DNA of 64,000 bases, from the NCBI GenBank assembly GCA_002049455.2, contig KV918784.1, positions 186,001 to 250,000 on the forward strand, in the 5' to 3' direction. Within the stretch, counting starts at the first letter, position 1. Each line of letters opens with the position of its first letter. Source of the stretch: Porphyra umbilicalis (taxonomy: Eukaryota; Rhodophyta; Bangiophyceae; Bangiales; Bangiaceae). Made by a program: the position numbers and the translations under genes. The notes beneath the pieces are model-generated. The model searched no databases. It was not told the DNA's origin and saw only the letters and a program-made list of their open reading frames with translations. Of the stretch, positions 1 through 11,830 are shown piece after piece.

Positions 1-2433
1 CGTGCTGCGGGCCGAAATTCTTACTCCTGATCTGAAATTGTTGCTGGCCCAGACGGCCCTGTGCTGGCCACGAGGGAGCGTGGGCTACAAGCGGAGCCCT
101 CATCAATCTACGACGCCGCGGAGGGAAACTGCATGATGTAGCCTCCCAAAAAGCAGGCTACAAGTCGGTCGGCATCAGGGACAATTGTAGGTCCTGGGAC
201 GATTCAATGCCTCCAACAGCGGACTGGTCACAGATCAACTGCGTTCGCTGATCGCTGGATTCTGGGGGGCTCGACTATCTAGAACGTAAGTGGCCCTTAT
301 TGATCCTCGACGGTGTGACCGGTTGGTCACACCTCGCAACGAGGTCACAGATCCTGTGGCCCGCAACCGCTAAGCCGCGCCCATGTCACGCACCGCCAAA
401 CACTGAAACGTAGTCGGCCCCGCGCAGGCACCGTGATCCTCATTTTGGGTCACTGTGAGGGCCCTTAAAGGTCAGGAGTCACCTGAGTATAGCTCATCTC
501 GGTCAGCCTGTGGCAGGCACAGATCTATTGACGCGCAATGATTGGTACTGCGAGGGCGCCTCGTCGGCGGCGAGGAAGGCCTCCTAGGTATCGTCCAGTG
601 TGTGTGGTGGAGACGAACGCCAGGGCTGCACCTCTGACAACAGCGTTCCTCTGGCTCGTGCCACGGGAGCCGAACAACCTCTGAACAGAAACCGCTTGAC
701 CGAGCGTACCACAGGTGAGGGGCCGACAGCACGTCTGGCAGGGGGCCTGCGTGGCCAGGCACATCTTAAACGAGGGCCTTGCTTGGACGAGGATCCCTTC
801 CACCACCTCTTATTGGTCTATGGTCCGTTCGTGTAACGCAGGTGGTCGTCCCGTGACCAGTACCACCTTGCCTCATCACGCGCCCCTCAGGGACCCCCAC
901 CCGCCCCCCTCCACGCCCCCGCCCACCGTCTATCCCGCTCCCAACGGCTGCGTTCTCCTGACCCTTCCCACACGGCCCTTTATCACACAGAGTGGGTGCC
1001 TGGCAGCAGCACATCCTGTGGGCCGAGCGCACCTAAGTCTGGCGATCGTAGATCGGCCCGCACTGCCTCTACGGTGGCCGGATCAGCCCGCCCTCCCGCT
1101 ACGAGGTGCCCCTGGAGCATCACTTTCAACGTTGCACACGCGTATGTTATCGTTTTGTGTATACCGTAGCGCCCGTTTGATCTCTTGCTGTGCATGCGGT
1201 GACGACCTGGAGTGTAGTTGGAGCGTGCGTGCCTTTTTTTCATGTAGAACGTCTTTCTGCGACCTCGTCTGGAGAACCTGCTGGTTTTTTCTCTGTGGTG
1301 CTGTCCCGTACTTTTCCCTTCTGCCCCTTCCTGCCCCGTATTGCCCCGTACTGCCCCATACTGCCCCGTACTGCCCCGTGCTGCCCAGATTTCCCCTCTC
1401 CTGTCCCGGGCTGTGGGCATCCATGTCGGAGTTGTGAATGCTGGCAAAGGCGGTGGCGGCGCGACTCGCGCACGGACTTGGACGAGTGGTGGGGGGTACG
1501 TGGTGGTCGAAGCTGGGGGAGGTGGCGCCAGTGCGGAGAGCGTCGACGGCGGGGCTGTTTCGGCTGTATCCGTCGGGAGCGCGCGATGCCTGATCGGCGT
1601 CTGTGTGCCGCGACTACCGCCGCGTTGCGCAGGTCGGGCACAGGAGTGGGGTGGCGTACAGACCTGTTTCTTTGCGCTGTGGGGGCCAAGTCTAACTTGC
1701 TGTGATGTGTTCGCTGTTTACTCTTGCTTGTGCTGTCGTCTGTCTGTTTGTTTTCTTTCTTGCGCTTCTCCTGCTTACGGTGGTCGTCTTGTATACTTCT
1801 TTAGGTGTCCGAATTGGGCGGGAGGGGCGAGGCGGGGTGGGCGAGACGGGCGGGAGGGGCAGGGCGGGGTGAGCGAGCGGTCAGATTGGAGTATCAGGCC
1901 CGTACGGCCGCTTCCCTGCCCCACCAGGTCTCTCTCCCCCGGGAGGTGTGAGAGCGCAATGTAAAACGTCGCTTCACTACAACGTTCTCTATCCGTGAGG
2001 TATAACGTGGCGCCACCGCTGCCCCATACGACAGAGCTCCCGCGTGCGATGCGTAGTCGTTTTGCCGCGCGGCCACGAATCGCCGCAAGAGGCACCACGT
2101 AACTCCTGGATAAATCCCTGACGACTTCCTGCAGGGTGCCTCTGGGGGCCTCCGGGTGCCTCTGGGTGCCTCCAGAATGCCTACTGGGGTGTGCGCAAGG
2201 TGCGCGCATGGCTCCCAGACACGACTTTGAGCAGTGTCAGATCGTACTGGGGATCTAAAATGCGAATATGGGACCTTACCCATTTGGAAGAACACTGTGG
2301 AGAACAGGGGTCCAGTACGCGACAAATCTCGGCAAATATCGTACTGGGGGCCCATTTGGGACCGTTTCAGATCAATCTGCAATACTGCTGGCCAACTCCC
2401 CAAGCACGTTCTCAGTACGTGGTACATTTTCGC
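1..2433. other. Left flank with no supported gene; short GC-rich tandem repeats
   Basis: No open frame here shows a recognisable domain, and the frames overlap on both strands as expected from composition. Visible structure is a run of about six 10-bp units of the form CTGCCCCGTA at 1321-1387, G-rich (GGGCGGGAGG-like) repeats at about 1810-1880, and three to four 11-12 bp units containing GGTGCCTC at about 2134-2175. The segment 2240-2433 directly precedes transposon copy A and could hide a divergent left end of it, but I find no GAGCA-type terminus. Confidence 0.5.
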
Positions 2434-2520
2434 GACGATGTCGAACGTGCACGCGGCGTTGCCAACGGAGGTCAAGCGAGTTAAAACGCGAATGTACTTG
2501 CGTCCGATTCGGGGTCGGAG

Positions 2521-2591
2521 CCGTTGGCCCCAGGGCCAACGAGTTGCCAACGGAGTCTCCGTTGGCAACTCGTTGGCCCTGGGGCCAACGG
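2521..2591. repeat. 71-bp perfect palindrome in copy A
   Basis: Left arm 2521-2555 and right arm 2557-2591 are exact reverse complements around a single T at 2556. The arms contain CCGTTGGCCC, GGGCCAACG and GTTGCCAACGG. Copy B at the equivalent place has only one CCGTTGGCCCCAGGGCCAACGG unit, so the palindrome is an expansion specific to copy A. Confidence 0.9.
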
Positions 2592-2989
2592 GTTCTGTGC
2601 TCTGATTGGTCCATCGCGGTTTCACGGGGTTAAATGAGTGACATGTGGCAGTTCATATTGTCCTCAGATTAACCGATTAACATATTTTTGTTTCGACAGC
2701 TACCCACGGATGGAATATGATACCTCTCGGAAGTGGACGGCCGCGTGCCAGCTCGGGCCCAGGGTCTGGATCGTTGGAAAGTGTCACGTATCTATCATGC
2801 GGTGGCGCGTCGCCGAACGCGCTTTCGGGCCCGCCGGAAACGCGGCGCGATTCCACCGACACTGGCCAAACAATGGGATCTGGGCTATTGAGGGGGCACA
2901 CGAGGCGGGGCGTGGTCAACGGGCCCCGCGTCAGACCCTCCTCAGGCTGCGACGCGGCCGCTCTGGCCGCCACGCGAGCCTGCGTGGCG

Positions 2990-4960
2990 GCCATGGCCAG
3001 CACCGGTGCGCGCCCGCCCCCCCCCCCCCTCCCCGCACCGACCGGCAGTGGCGGTGGCCTCCAGCAGTGCCTACGGCTGCCCCCACCGCCGCCGGCACCG
3101 CGCCAACCACCCCCGCACGCCGACGGCCGCCACCCCCACCCCACCCACTGCAATCCCTGCCGTCCTCGCCGCCCCCAACGCCGTCGGCCGCGCCACCCCC
3201 GGCTGCCGCCGTCCTCGCAGCTGTCGGTCGTCTCCGAACCCGCCGCCTCCGTGACCGCCGCCGCCCCCTCCGCCGCCGACGTCGGTCACCCCCTCCCCCT
3301 CCCACGCCGCCGTTCGCACCCGCCACCACCGCCGCCCTCACCGCCGCCGCCGCCAGGCGCCGCCCGCTCCTCCGCCGCCGCCCCCACCGCCGTCGGCCGC
3401 CACCATCGGTGTCCGCCGCCGCCGCCCCCGCTCATCCTGCCGCCGCCACCGTCCTCGGCAGCCCCCCCGTCTCTTCCCACGCCGCCTGCTGCCGCCACCC
3501 TTTCCGTCGCCGCCGTCCCCTTCCCCGCCGCTGTCGACCGCCAGCGCCGTCTGCGGCTGGCCCCCCTGCCGCCACGCCCACAGCCGCCCCCGCCGTCGCT
3601 GCCTCGCCTGCCGCCGCCGACCGCCGCTTTCACCGCCCCCGCTGACTGCCGCTTCCACCATTCGCTGTCCCCGCCCTCTCCCCTGTCCCCGCCGTTGCCG
3701 ACGGCCGCCCCCGCCGTCGCCGCTCATGCCGCCATTCCCGCCGCCGCCGCCGACGGCCGCCGCCCCCGACCCGACCGTCGCCGCTCGCCCCCGCCGCCGC
3801 CACATTCGACCGCCGCCCCCGCCGTCGCCCCCCCCGCACAATTGCCTCCGACCGCCGCCCCCGCTGTCGGCGCCCCCCAGCGCCGCCGCCGACGGCCGCC
3901 GTCACCACCCCCGCCGACCGACAGCTCCGTCGACCGCCACGTCCGCCCCCGCCCCCGCCCCCGCCGTCGCCGTCCGACCCCGTCGCCGCCGTCGTCGTCC
4001 GCCCCCTACGACACAGCCGCCGACCGCCTCCCTGGCCGACCGCCGCTCCCGCCCCCGCCCCCCTCCACGCCGGCTCCGTCCGCGCCGCGCGCCGCTACCG
4101 GCCACCGCCTCTGCCGTCGCCGCTCCGCCCGCCCCCGCCGACCGCCGCCTTCACCGTCGCCGCTCTGGCCGACGCCGCCGACAGCCGCCCCCGCCGCCGC
4201 CCCGGCCGACAGCCGCCCCAGCCAACGCCGGCTCCGCCGACCCCGCCGCCGGCAACCGCCGATCTGGCCGTCGCTACCATCTTCGCCGCCGCCAACTGCG
4301 GCCACCACCGTCGTCTCCCCGGCTGACCGCCGCCCCCGCTCCCGCCCGCATCCACCCCGGCGCCGTCTGCGCCCCTCACCACCACGGACCGCCGTCTCTG
4401 CTGTCGCTGCTCCGCCGGCCCCCGCGGACCGCCACACACGCCAACGCCGGCTCCGCCGCCCCCGCCGCCGTAGACTGCCGTGTCCGCTATCGCCGCCCCC
4501 CCTCCCCCGCCGACAGCCGCCCCCGACGCCGCTGCTCTGCCCGCCGCCGCCGACAGCCGCCCCCGCCGCCGCCCGCGCCGACCGCCGCCCCTGTCCAAGC
4601 CGACGCCGTTTTCTTCCCCTGCCACCACGGACCGCCGCCCACACCGTCGCCGGCCCCGCCGCCAGCGCCGACAGCCACCGCCGACTGCTGCCCTCGTCCG
4701 CCTCACAGCTCCCGCCGCCGTTTTCCGCCGGCGCAACTCCTCCGCCGCCATCCCTCGCTACCCCCTCCGCCGCGAAGCGCTCTCGCGCTGCGTCCCCCGC
4801 CGCCGTCCCCCGCCACCCCCACTACTCCCTCCGCCCTGTCCCACAAAAACCCTCCGCCAGCGCCGCCGTCTGCGGCCGCCCCCGCCCTCCCCACGGCTGC
4901 CACCTGCAGTCGCCGACTCTGTGGGGTCGCTGCCGCTGTAGCATCCGCAAAGTCAACGTA
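2990..4960. repeat. 2-kb GCC/GGC-type low-complexity core of copy A
   Basis: Nearly unbroken degenerate repeats of GCCGCC, GCCGACCGCC and GCCCCCGCC form this block. All plus-strand frames stay open for long distances and translate as P/A/R-rich protein without domains. The corresponding block in copy B is 28,720-31,150 and a shortened one in copy A' is about 6520-6960. Confidence 0.85.
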
Positions 4961-6513
4961 CGGCGGCAGCCCCCCCGAAAGTATTGTATTCGTCAAACTC
5001 CCACCACACAGGTCGAGCTTGTGCGGTGCAGTTTCTCACTTGAGAATTTTCGCCGATATGAACAATAATAATTGTGCCAGAAACAGCAGTCTTGGCCCAT
5101 GACATGTCCGGAATCCGGCAGATAACCACTCAAACAATGTTCTTCTCTGGGCGTTTTACTATCAAGGTCTGCAAATTTTCATGCGACAGCAATACCCCAC
5201 ACAGCAAATGCGGTACAGCGGTATTTGTGGCACAGAGGTGACAAGGCCGGCGGCGATTGAGGGGCGCATGCTGGCGGCCGACGTGCGCTGAAGGGCTTAT
5301 GTCAACAAGAGCAACCACGTCCGCGTGCCTGTGTGGTCGTGCCCGCTGGAGGGGGCTACGGCCCGGTGCCGTCCACCGTGCGCAGGGGTCCGCCGCACCC
5401 TTTCGGGAGCTGTGGTCCGTGCCCTGGCCGCTGGGTTGTTCATGCGTTGTGGCTGAGAGGGTGAGCAACCTGGGGGGAGGGTCGCGCGCACCGGGTCGGC
5501 GGGCGGCGCAGGCAGGCTCGGGGGGAGGGTGCGCGCGTCGTCGGCTGGCGAGCGCCTCTTGCTGCTGTCGATTGGTGGGGGTGCTCGGGTGGTCGTGGGG
5601 GCAGGGTTAGACTTCGGGGTGGGCGGGAGTAGGGGGCTGGGTGTGAGGTAGTGCCGTTCTTGGAGGTGCGGCCGCGGTGGGGCTAGAGGTAGGACTGTGA
5701 AAGCCGGCGTCAACGTTCATGCATTGGCGAGCCAGTGCACGGTTCTGCAGTCAGCCTACTTCCTGAGCTGTCAACGCTTCCACGATTACAACTGCCTGCA
5801 GTGCCCACAACAGAAGTGCGCGACCACACAAGCGCACAAACACGCACTCAAAAGTCCCTGGCTGTGGGTCGCTGCCTTCTATTGACCCTTTCTGGCCGAG
5901 CCTTGGCCACTTTGGGGCAGCACAGCCCTGAGAGCGGGCGTGCCAGCTCCTTTGAAACCGCCCCAGTCAGCAAAGGGTGGGATGCACACAGTAGAGGGGG
6001 GCACGTAGACAGCACTTGGGCCACTCCTTTGCGCTAATCGGCAGGCCACGATGGCTGAAGGTGACCGTTTGACCGGCATGACTCAGCCTCGAAGGCCTTG
6101 CAAAACCTGAGGGGGTGCGACCCCAACACACGTCACGCACTCGAGCGGATTCGATCCGAATTGGTACCGAAAGGCCTCCACGTGTCTCGCTAGATTGCCT
6201 TGATTTGGGCGGTTTGGGCTCCGTTCACACGCTTTCCGTGACATGTTCGGCACGTATTCGACGGACGCCTCTTCATTTCGATACTGGCGACGACGCTGAT
6301 ACGTGTCCTTCGTTGGCAACCACGAAGTGCGGCCAACAACGTCGAGGCCAACGGCGCTCAGATCTTTGAAAGGTAGCCCACTCTATTTCACCCATTACAT
6401 TGCCCGTTGGCAACGCGTTGGCCCGTTGGCAACTGACCACTCGCAGGGCCACACGTAGCGGTTTCATTTCACCGCTTCAGACCGTTGGCCCGACATTGGT
6501 GGGAATGCTCTTA

Positions 6514-8856
6514 CCCCGAGAGCCTACCGCCGTCCGCCGCCGCCCCAGAAGCTGCCGCCGCCGCCGCCGCCGCTGCGGCCGCTGTCGCCTCCCCAGCCGC
6601 CGCCGCCCCCGCCGCCGTCCTCCGCCACCGCGTCCGCCGCCAACGCCGTGGCCGCCGGGTTAGGCTCCCGCGCTCGCCGCAGCGGACCTCTCCGCCCCAG
6701 CCGCCGTCCGCAGCGGTGCCCGCCACCACCGCCACCGTCGTGTGCCGCCCGCGCCGGTCACAAGCTCTCGTCGCCGTACACTGCCAGCCTGTCCCACCTC
6801 CCCCGTCCCTCGCGACCCCCTCCACCGCAAAGGGCGCCCGCGCTGCGTCCTCCGCCGCCCTCAACCGCAGCTCCCACTACCCCCAGCGCCCTGTCCCGCC
6901 GAACCCACCGCCAGCACCGCCATCTGCGGCCGCCCCCGTCCTCCCCACGGCTGCCCGCTCCAGTCTCCTACTCTGTGGGGTGGCTGCGGCTGTAGCATCT
7001 GCGAGGTCAACGTACTGCGGCAGCCCCCTCGAAACTATTGTACTTTTCAAAATCCCACCACACAGCTCGAGCTTGCGCAGTGGAGTTGCTCACTTTAGAA
7101 TATTCGCAGATGTAAACAATATCAACTGCGCCAGAACCTGCAGTCTTGGCCAATGACATGGCTGAAACTGGCAGAGGACCACGCAAACAGTGTTCTGCTC
7201 TGGGCGTTTTGCTATCAAGGTCTGCAAATTTTCATACAACAGCCATACCCCATACAGCGAGTGCGCCACAGGGGGATTTGCGGCGGAGAGGGGACACGGC
7301 CGGCTGCCTGCGAGGAGCAAAGACCGGTGGCCGCCATGAATAGAAACGGTAGTGTGGTGATGAGGTATGGCGCGTCGCCAAAGAATGATCGGATCCGAGC
7401 AAGTTCCACAGCAAGTTGCAGCATGCTGTGACCGTGCTGTGACTGTGCTTTGAAATAAAATTGCATGCTGAGGGCTCCTGGATGGCTCTGTGGGAGGCAA
7501 GGACGATCACAGCAATTTTAAATTCTGTGCTGTGAGCTGCTGTGAACTGCTGTGACTTGCTGTGAGCGTTTCTCAGATCCGATCATTCTTTGGCGACGCG
7601 CCATATCTCGCCCGCGTGCACGTGTGGTCGCGACGACTGGACGCAACCACCGCCCCGTGCTGTCCACCGTGCGCAGGGGTCCGCCGCCCGCTGCCGGGGG
7701 CTCCGGGCTGTACCCCGGCCGCCAGGTCGCTTCTGTGTCGCTGCGGAGGGGGGAGGAACCGGCGGGGAGGGTTGCGCGGGGACGGTCGGGGGGCGGCACT
7801 GGCAGGCCAGGGGGAAGGGTGCGCTCGTCGCTAGCTGGTGAGTGCGCCCTGCTGCTGCCGATTGGTGGGGGCGCACCGGGGTGGACCTGGGGCTGGTATA
7901 GTGCTCCAGGTGGGGCAGAGGGGGGGCTGCTCGTGGGATAGTGGCGTGGTTAGAGGTGCGGCCGGGGTCGGGCTGGAGGTGGGGCTTGGTTGAGGTTGGC
8001 GTCCCAGCCTGTGGTCAGCTATCACATACGACAAGGCAGCACGCAAACACCAACAGCAACGTTCAAGCGTTGGCGACCCAGTGCACGGTTCTACAGTGAG
8101 CCTGCTGCCTGGGCTGTCAACGTTTCCACTCTCGCACTTGACAGCAGTGCCCACAATAGCAGGAGGTAAGAACAAAAGTGAACAAACACGCACTCAGAAG
8201 TGCCTAGATCTCAGTCACTGCCCCCTATCAACCCTTTCTGGCCCAGCTTTGGCCTTCTCGGGACAGCACCGCCTGGAGACAGGGCGTGCCGGCGCCTTGG
8301 AAGTCGCCCTCGTCAGCCTAAGGTGGCACGCACACAGTTGAGGGTGACACGCACACGGCTTTCGGACCACCCAATGGCGCGCTTCGACAGGCCACTGTGG
8401 CCTCTGGCGATGGTTCGACCGGCATGATTCAGGCTCCAACACCTTCCACAACCTGAGGGGGTGCGGGCGCAACACACGGCACGCACTCGAGCGGATTCGA
8501 TCCGAATTGGTACCGAAAGGCCTCCACGTGTCTCGCTAGATTGCCTTGATTTGGGCGGTTTGGGCTCCGTTCACACGCTTTCCGTGACATCTTCGGCACG
8601 TATTCGACGGACGTCTCTTCATTTCGATACTGGCGACGACGCTGATACGTGTCCTCCGTTGGCAACCACGCAGTGCGGCCAACAACGTCGAGGCCAACGG
8701 CGCTCAGATCTTCGAAAGGTAGCCCACTCTGTTTCACTCATTACATTGCCCGTTGGCAACGCGTTGGCCCGTTGGCAACTGACCACTCGCAGGGCCACAC
8801 GTAGCGGTTTCATTTCATCGTTTCAGACCGTTGGCCCGACATTGGTGGGAATGCTC
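6514..8856 (+). mobile_element. Truncated copy A' of the same PIF/Harbinger-like family
   Basis: The copy begins abruptly inside a shortened GCC core, then follows the mid zone and right end of copy A, ending at 8856 in GGGAATGCTC with TTA at 8857-8859. The left end and most of the core are missing. It abuts the TTA after copy A, so the two form a head-to-tail pair. The zone 6960-7150 and the right end 8375-8856 are closely similar to copies A and B. A separate hairpin MITE sits inside at 7368-7603. Confidence 0.75.
7368..7603. mobile_element. 236-bp hairpin MITE nested in copy A', TA duplication (Tc1/mariner-like)
   Basis: The ends TGGCGCGTCGCCAAAGAATG and its reverse complement are near-perfect inverted repeats of about 28-30 bp, flanked by TA at 7366-7367 and 7604-7605. 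The interior has inverted clusters of CACAGC/GCTGTG. Copies A and B lack this piece at the matching place (about 5290-5320 in A), which gives an empty-site comparison. No coding capacity. The superfamily is inferred from the TA flanks only. Confidence 0.8.
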
Positions 8857-9416
8857 TTATGTGTCTGTGGGTGTGTGTGCATGTGTGTGTGTGTTTGTTT
8901 GTCAATGACTTGTTCTTTCGTCAAAGCCGCATGGCATGTTCTGTGTACCAATCGAAGTCCCCATGTCGGAGTCACGACTTGCGGCTCATGCGAATGCTGG
9001 CGGCCTGCGCCCTCTCATCGCGTATGACAGGCAAGGTGTTTTGCACATGCAATGCGCAACTGATGCGCTTTCCATCTCATAGGGCGTTGCCAAGACAGAC
9101 TTTACCGGTGCTTGACTCACGTGCGGAACGCGCCCGGCCATGATGAACAGCAGTGCGTCGCAACTGATGGCGCATACCGCAAGAAAACACACAACAAAGC
9201 TAACAAAAGGAGCACCGCTTGCGACGCGCTAGCTCCGACACAGGCATGCGACTGCACGCGACCACACCAAATAAGGACAATGTGGGTGACCTGCAATGTC
9301 TCCCATCCGTCACACATGCACGTCCGCCGCACTAGAGTCACTGGCACACAGCAACGTCCTGCGGCATGCGTCTCACAATCACTCCAGCGGTCAAACCCTC
9401 CGCACCCCAAAGTTCC
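8857..9416. other. Intergenic; TG microsatellite
   Basis: An interrupted (TG)n tract occupies about 8860-8905. The rest, to the 3' end of the SANT-type gene at 9417, shows no gene or element terminus that I recognise. Confidence 0.6.
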
Positions 9417-11830
9417 TCACTCGTCCTCTTCATCATCAGTGACCTCCTTGTTCACAGCACCGCCGGTTCGCGCAGACACGGCGCCCGTCGTCCGGACCGT
9501 ACGTCCCGCGCCGCGACTGCGCATGTCACAACGCGCGGTAGGCGCCGTGACGCTGCTCCCGCCTGCCACGTCCGGCCCAGTGAGGTCAATGGCTTCCTGG
9601 TTCTTGTCGATGCGCGCCTGCCCCACTTTGGACTTGGCCGCCATCGCGTGGCGGCCGCGCGCCAGGCGCACGCGCCCTGCAGAGCCTCTCTTGTCCAGTC
9701 CCGACGCCTCGGCCACATTGGTGGTCGCGTCGCTGTCGTCGCTGGATGCGACGACCGGCTCCTTGCCGCCCCCCGCGGCCATCGCGGCCGACGCGGCCGC
9801 AGATGCGCTCGCGCCCGCCGCAGTGGCCGACTTGGTCGAAGGCGACGCGCCCCGCACCGCGACCGCACCGCTGGCCACGGCCGCCGGCGCCGTGGCATTG
9901 ATGGCCTCCATGCCGATGTTGAACATGTCCTTCCGCATGGCCTCAAAGAACGTCTTGGCCTCGTCCGTGCCCTTGTTCTCGGCCAAGTTGAAGAACGCGG
10001 CCGCCGCGCGCTTGGACTCGAGCTGCGTCCGCTTGGCAGCCTCCGAAACCATCGCCTCCATTGTCTTTCTCGAGCGCACGAGCTCCACACCGAGGACGCC
10101 CGCGCTCTCTTGTATGTCCTCTTTGTTGTTGCGCATGCGCTTGGCCGCCTTGACGCCCATTTCCGGTCGCGGCTGGAGAGCGGGACGCTTCCCGCGTGAG
10201 GGCTTTTCGCCGCCGCCGTTGCCATCATCGCCGCCGTCAACGTCCAGCTGACCACCAATGCCGTGAAAGCGGTCGGCGACGGCGTTGGCGTCGGCCGCCG
10301 CCCCGCTGAACTTTTCCATCTCTCTCAGCACGCGCCACATCGGAATGCACGCGCACGTCACCACGTGACCGGTCCGCTCCGCCCGCGCCTTTCCCTGCCG
10401 CTCGCGCTCGTCGTCCGAGCACGCGTCCTGCCGCACGGCTTGGTACGCCGACACGCCAGAGAAGACGCCCGCGGCGGCGCGCACGAGGTCCTCCTCAGTC
10501 AGCCCCCCCGTCAGCTGCTTCTTGTCGGACACCACCTCGAAGAAATGTGCGAAGCGCTGCACGTCGGGCGCGATCTTGCGCTCAAACTGCGTCTGCATGG
10601 AGCCCGCTGTGCGCTCGCTCTATCGGCCCTTCAGGTCACTGGGATGCAGGCTCTTGGGGATGCGCTGCACAAAGTCCTCCTTAATGGTGTCCCAGAGACC
10701 GTCCACCGACCAGTGCGCGCCCATGTCCGACCGCTGCGCCACCAACTTGAACGCCTCACAGAGAGCCACCTGCTCGTCGACCGTCCACACCTTTCCCTTG
10801 CCGTTGCCTGGGCCCTTCTTCTTGGCGCCTGCGCCACCCCCGCGGCGAGGACCGCCGCTCGCGCGGCGCCCTTGGTGCTGCGGCGTCGGCGCACCGCCGG
10901 TGCTGGATGATGCGACGCTCCCGCCCGAAGACTGGTTCCACTCGCTCTCGTCACCGCCGCCAGCCCCACCAAGGTTCGACGTTGTTGGTCGCGGCATCGC
11001 TCCCCGTCGGGTGCCGGCTGCTCGCTTCTCACGAGCACGGGTACGTCCCGACTTGTCCGACTCTGTGTCGCTTGGTGGGCCGCGGCCGACCGGTGCGCTC
11101 TTGCCGGGCGCCCCGCCAGCACCGGCGCCAGCCTCTGAACCACTTGCGCTTCCGCGGGCAACCGGCGTGGCGGCCACCAATGTCGGCGCCACGGAGCCCG
11201 CTTCACCGGCGGAGCGCTCGTCCGAGGTAGCACGACGGGCGCCAGAAGCAGCGGCTCCTCGAGGCTTGTACGGCACACAGCGGTCAGACAAGAGGGGAGG
11301 GTTGGGCGGAGGAGTCTTTCCAGAAGCGAGCGCGTCTTTCACACGACACGCGTGCAAGCGCCGGACGAACTCCTCGACACCGAGCTCGCTGGCGCGCCGC
11401 AGGCCCGCCAGGTGCGGGCGCCGATCAGTCCGCGCCTTCTTCGAAGGGGTTGGAGCCGCCTCGTCGACCCCAATAGCGTCGCCGCCACCCAGAGCGGCGC
11501 CAGACTTGGCCGGCGCTACCGCGTCCACACCGGTGGTCGCTGCCGACGCAGGCAGCGACGCGCAACCGCCGGCAGCCGTGGTCGTCCCGCTCGTCTGGGA
11601 CGTCGCCGCTGCAGTGTCGGCGCCTGCTGTCGCGGAAGGCAGCCGAAGTGTCGCTCGCACCGCGGGAGGCGCCGCCCCGCCCGTGCCACGGGCCGTAGCA
11701 GGCTCGAGCCCAGGGGGGGGAGAAGACTCGTCCAACGGGTTGCGCACCCGCTGGTAGCGAAAGCCAGGAGGTAGAGGGGGGAGTGGAGGAAACGGCGGGG
11801 CGTCGCCATCGGCCGACTTTTAAGGGGGGG
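9417..11830 (-). pseudogene. SANT/trihelix-type transposon protein (PIF/Harbinger ORF1-like), interrupted
   Basis: On the minus strand a disordered A/G/S/P-rich N-terminal half (about 11,747-10,800) leads into a SANT/trihelix-like region beginning KVWTVDEQVALCEAF. The frame meets one TAG at 10,620-10,622 and continues in the same frame from ATG 10,598 to 9417. The second part contains MWRVLREMEKFSGAA and a C-terminal coil with KSKVGQARIDKNQEAIDLTG. Its paralogue at 49,504-50,922 has the same order of motifs (WTDEERVALSRAY, CWRVLRHVDKFSGAA) in one uninterrupted frame, so I read this as one gene with a nonsense mutation; an intron spanning the stop is the alternative. No in-frame ATG is seen near 11,750 although the frame is open to a TAA near 11,824, so the true 5' end is unclear. 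In PIF/Harbinger transposons such proteins assist the transposase in DNA binding and nuclear entry. No transposase lies beside it. Confidence 0.65.

Larger units (their letters stand above)
2434..6510 (+). mobile_element. Non-autonomous PIF/Harbinger-like element, copy A
   Basis: This segment is the same element as the 27,126-31,722 copy, in the opposite orientation. It ends at 6510 in GGGAATGCTC followed by TTA (6511-6513), the same terminus and target preference as the other copies. Homology to copy B begins near 2434; the first roughly 95 bp that carry the left TIR in copy B are missing or replaced here. Order of parts: a subterminal zone rich in CGTTGGC/GCCAACG motifs (2440-2595), a zone shared with B (2600-2990), a 2-kb GCC-type low-complexity core (2990-4960), a mid zone (4960-6030), and a conserved right end (6040-6510). 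No transposase is encoded. Long frames in the core are open because GCC-type repeats contain no stops, not because of a recognisable protein. Confidence 0.8.

Noticed and set aside
2717-5068. 783-codon plus-strand frame and its counterparts in copy B
   Set aside because: The frame lies in the GCC-type core; frames differ between copies and no protein motif is shared apart from what nucleotide similarity dictates. The common C-terminal SSLCGGVSHF / CARNCSLGQ ending reflects recent common origin of the DNA.
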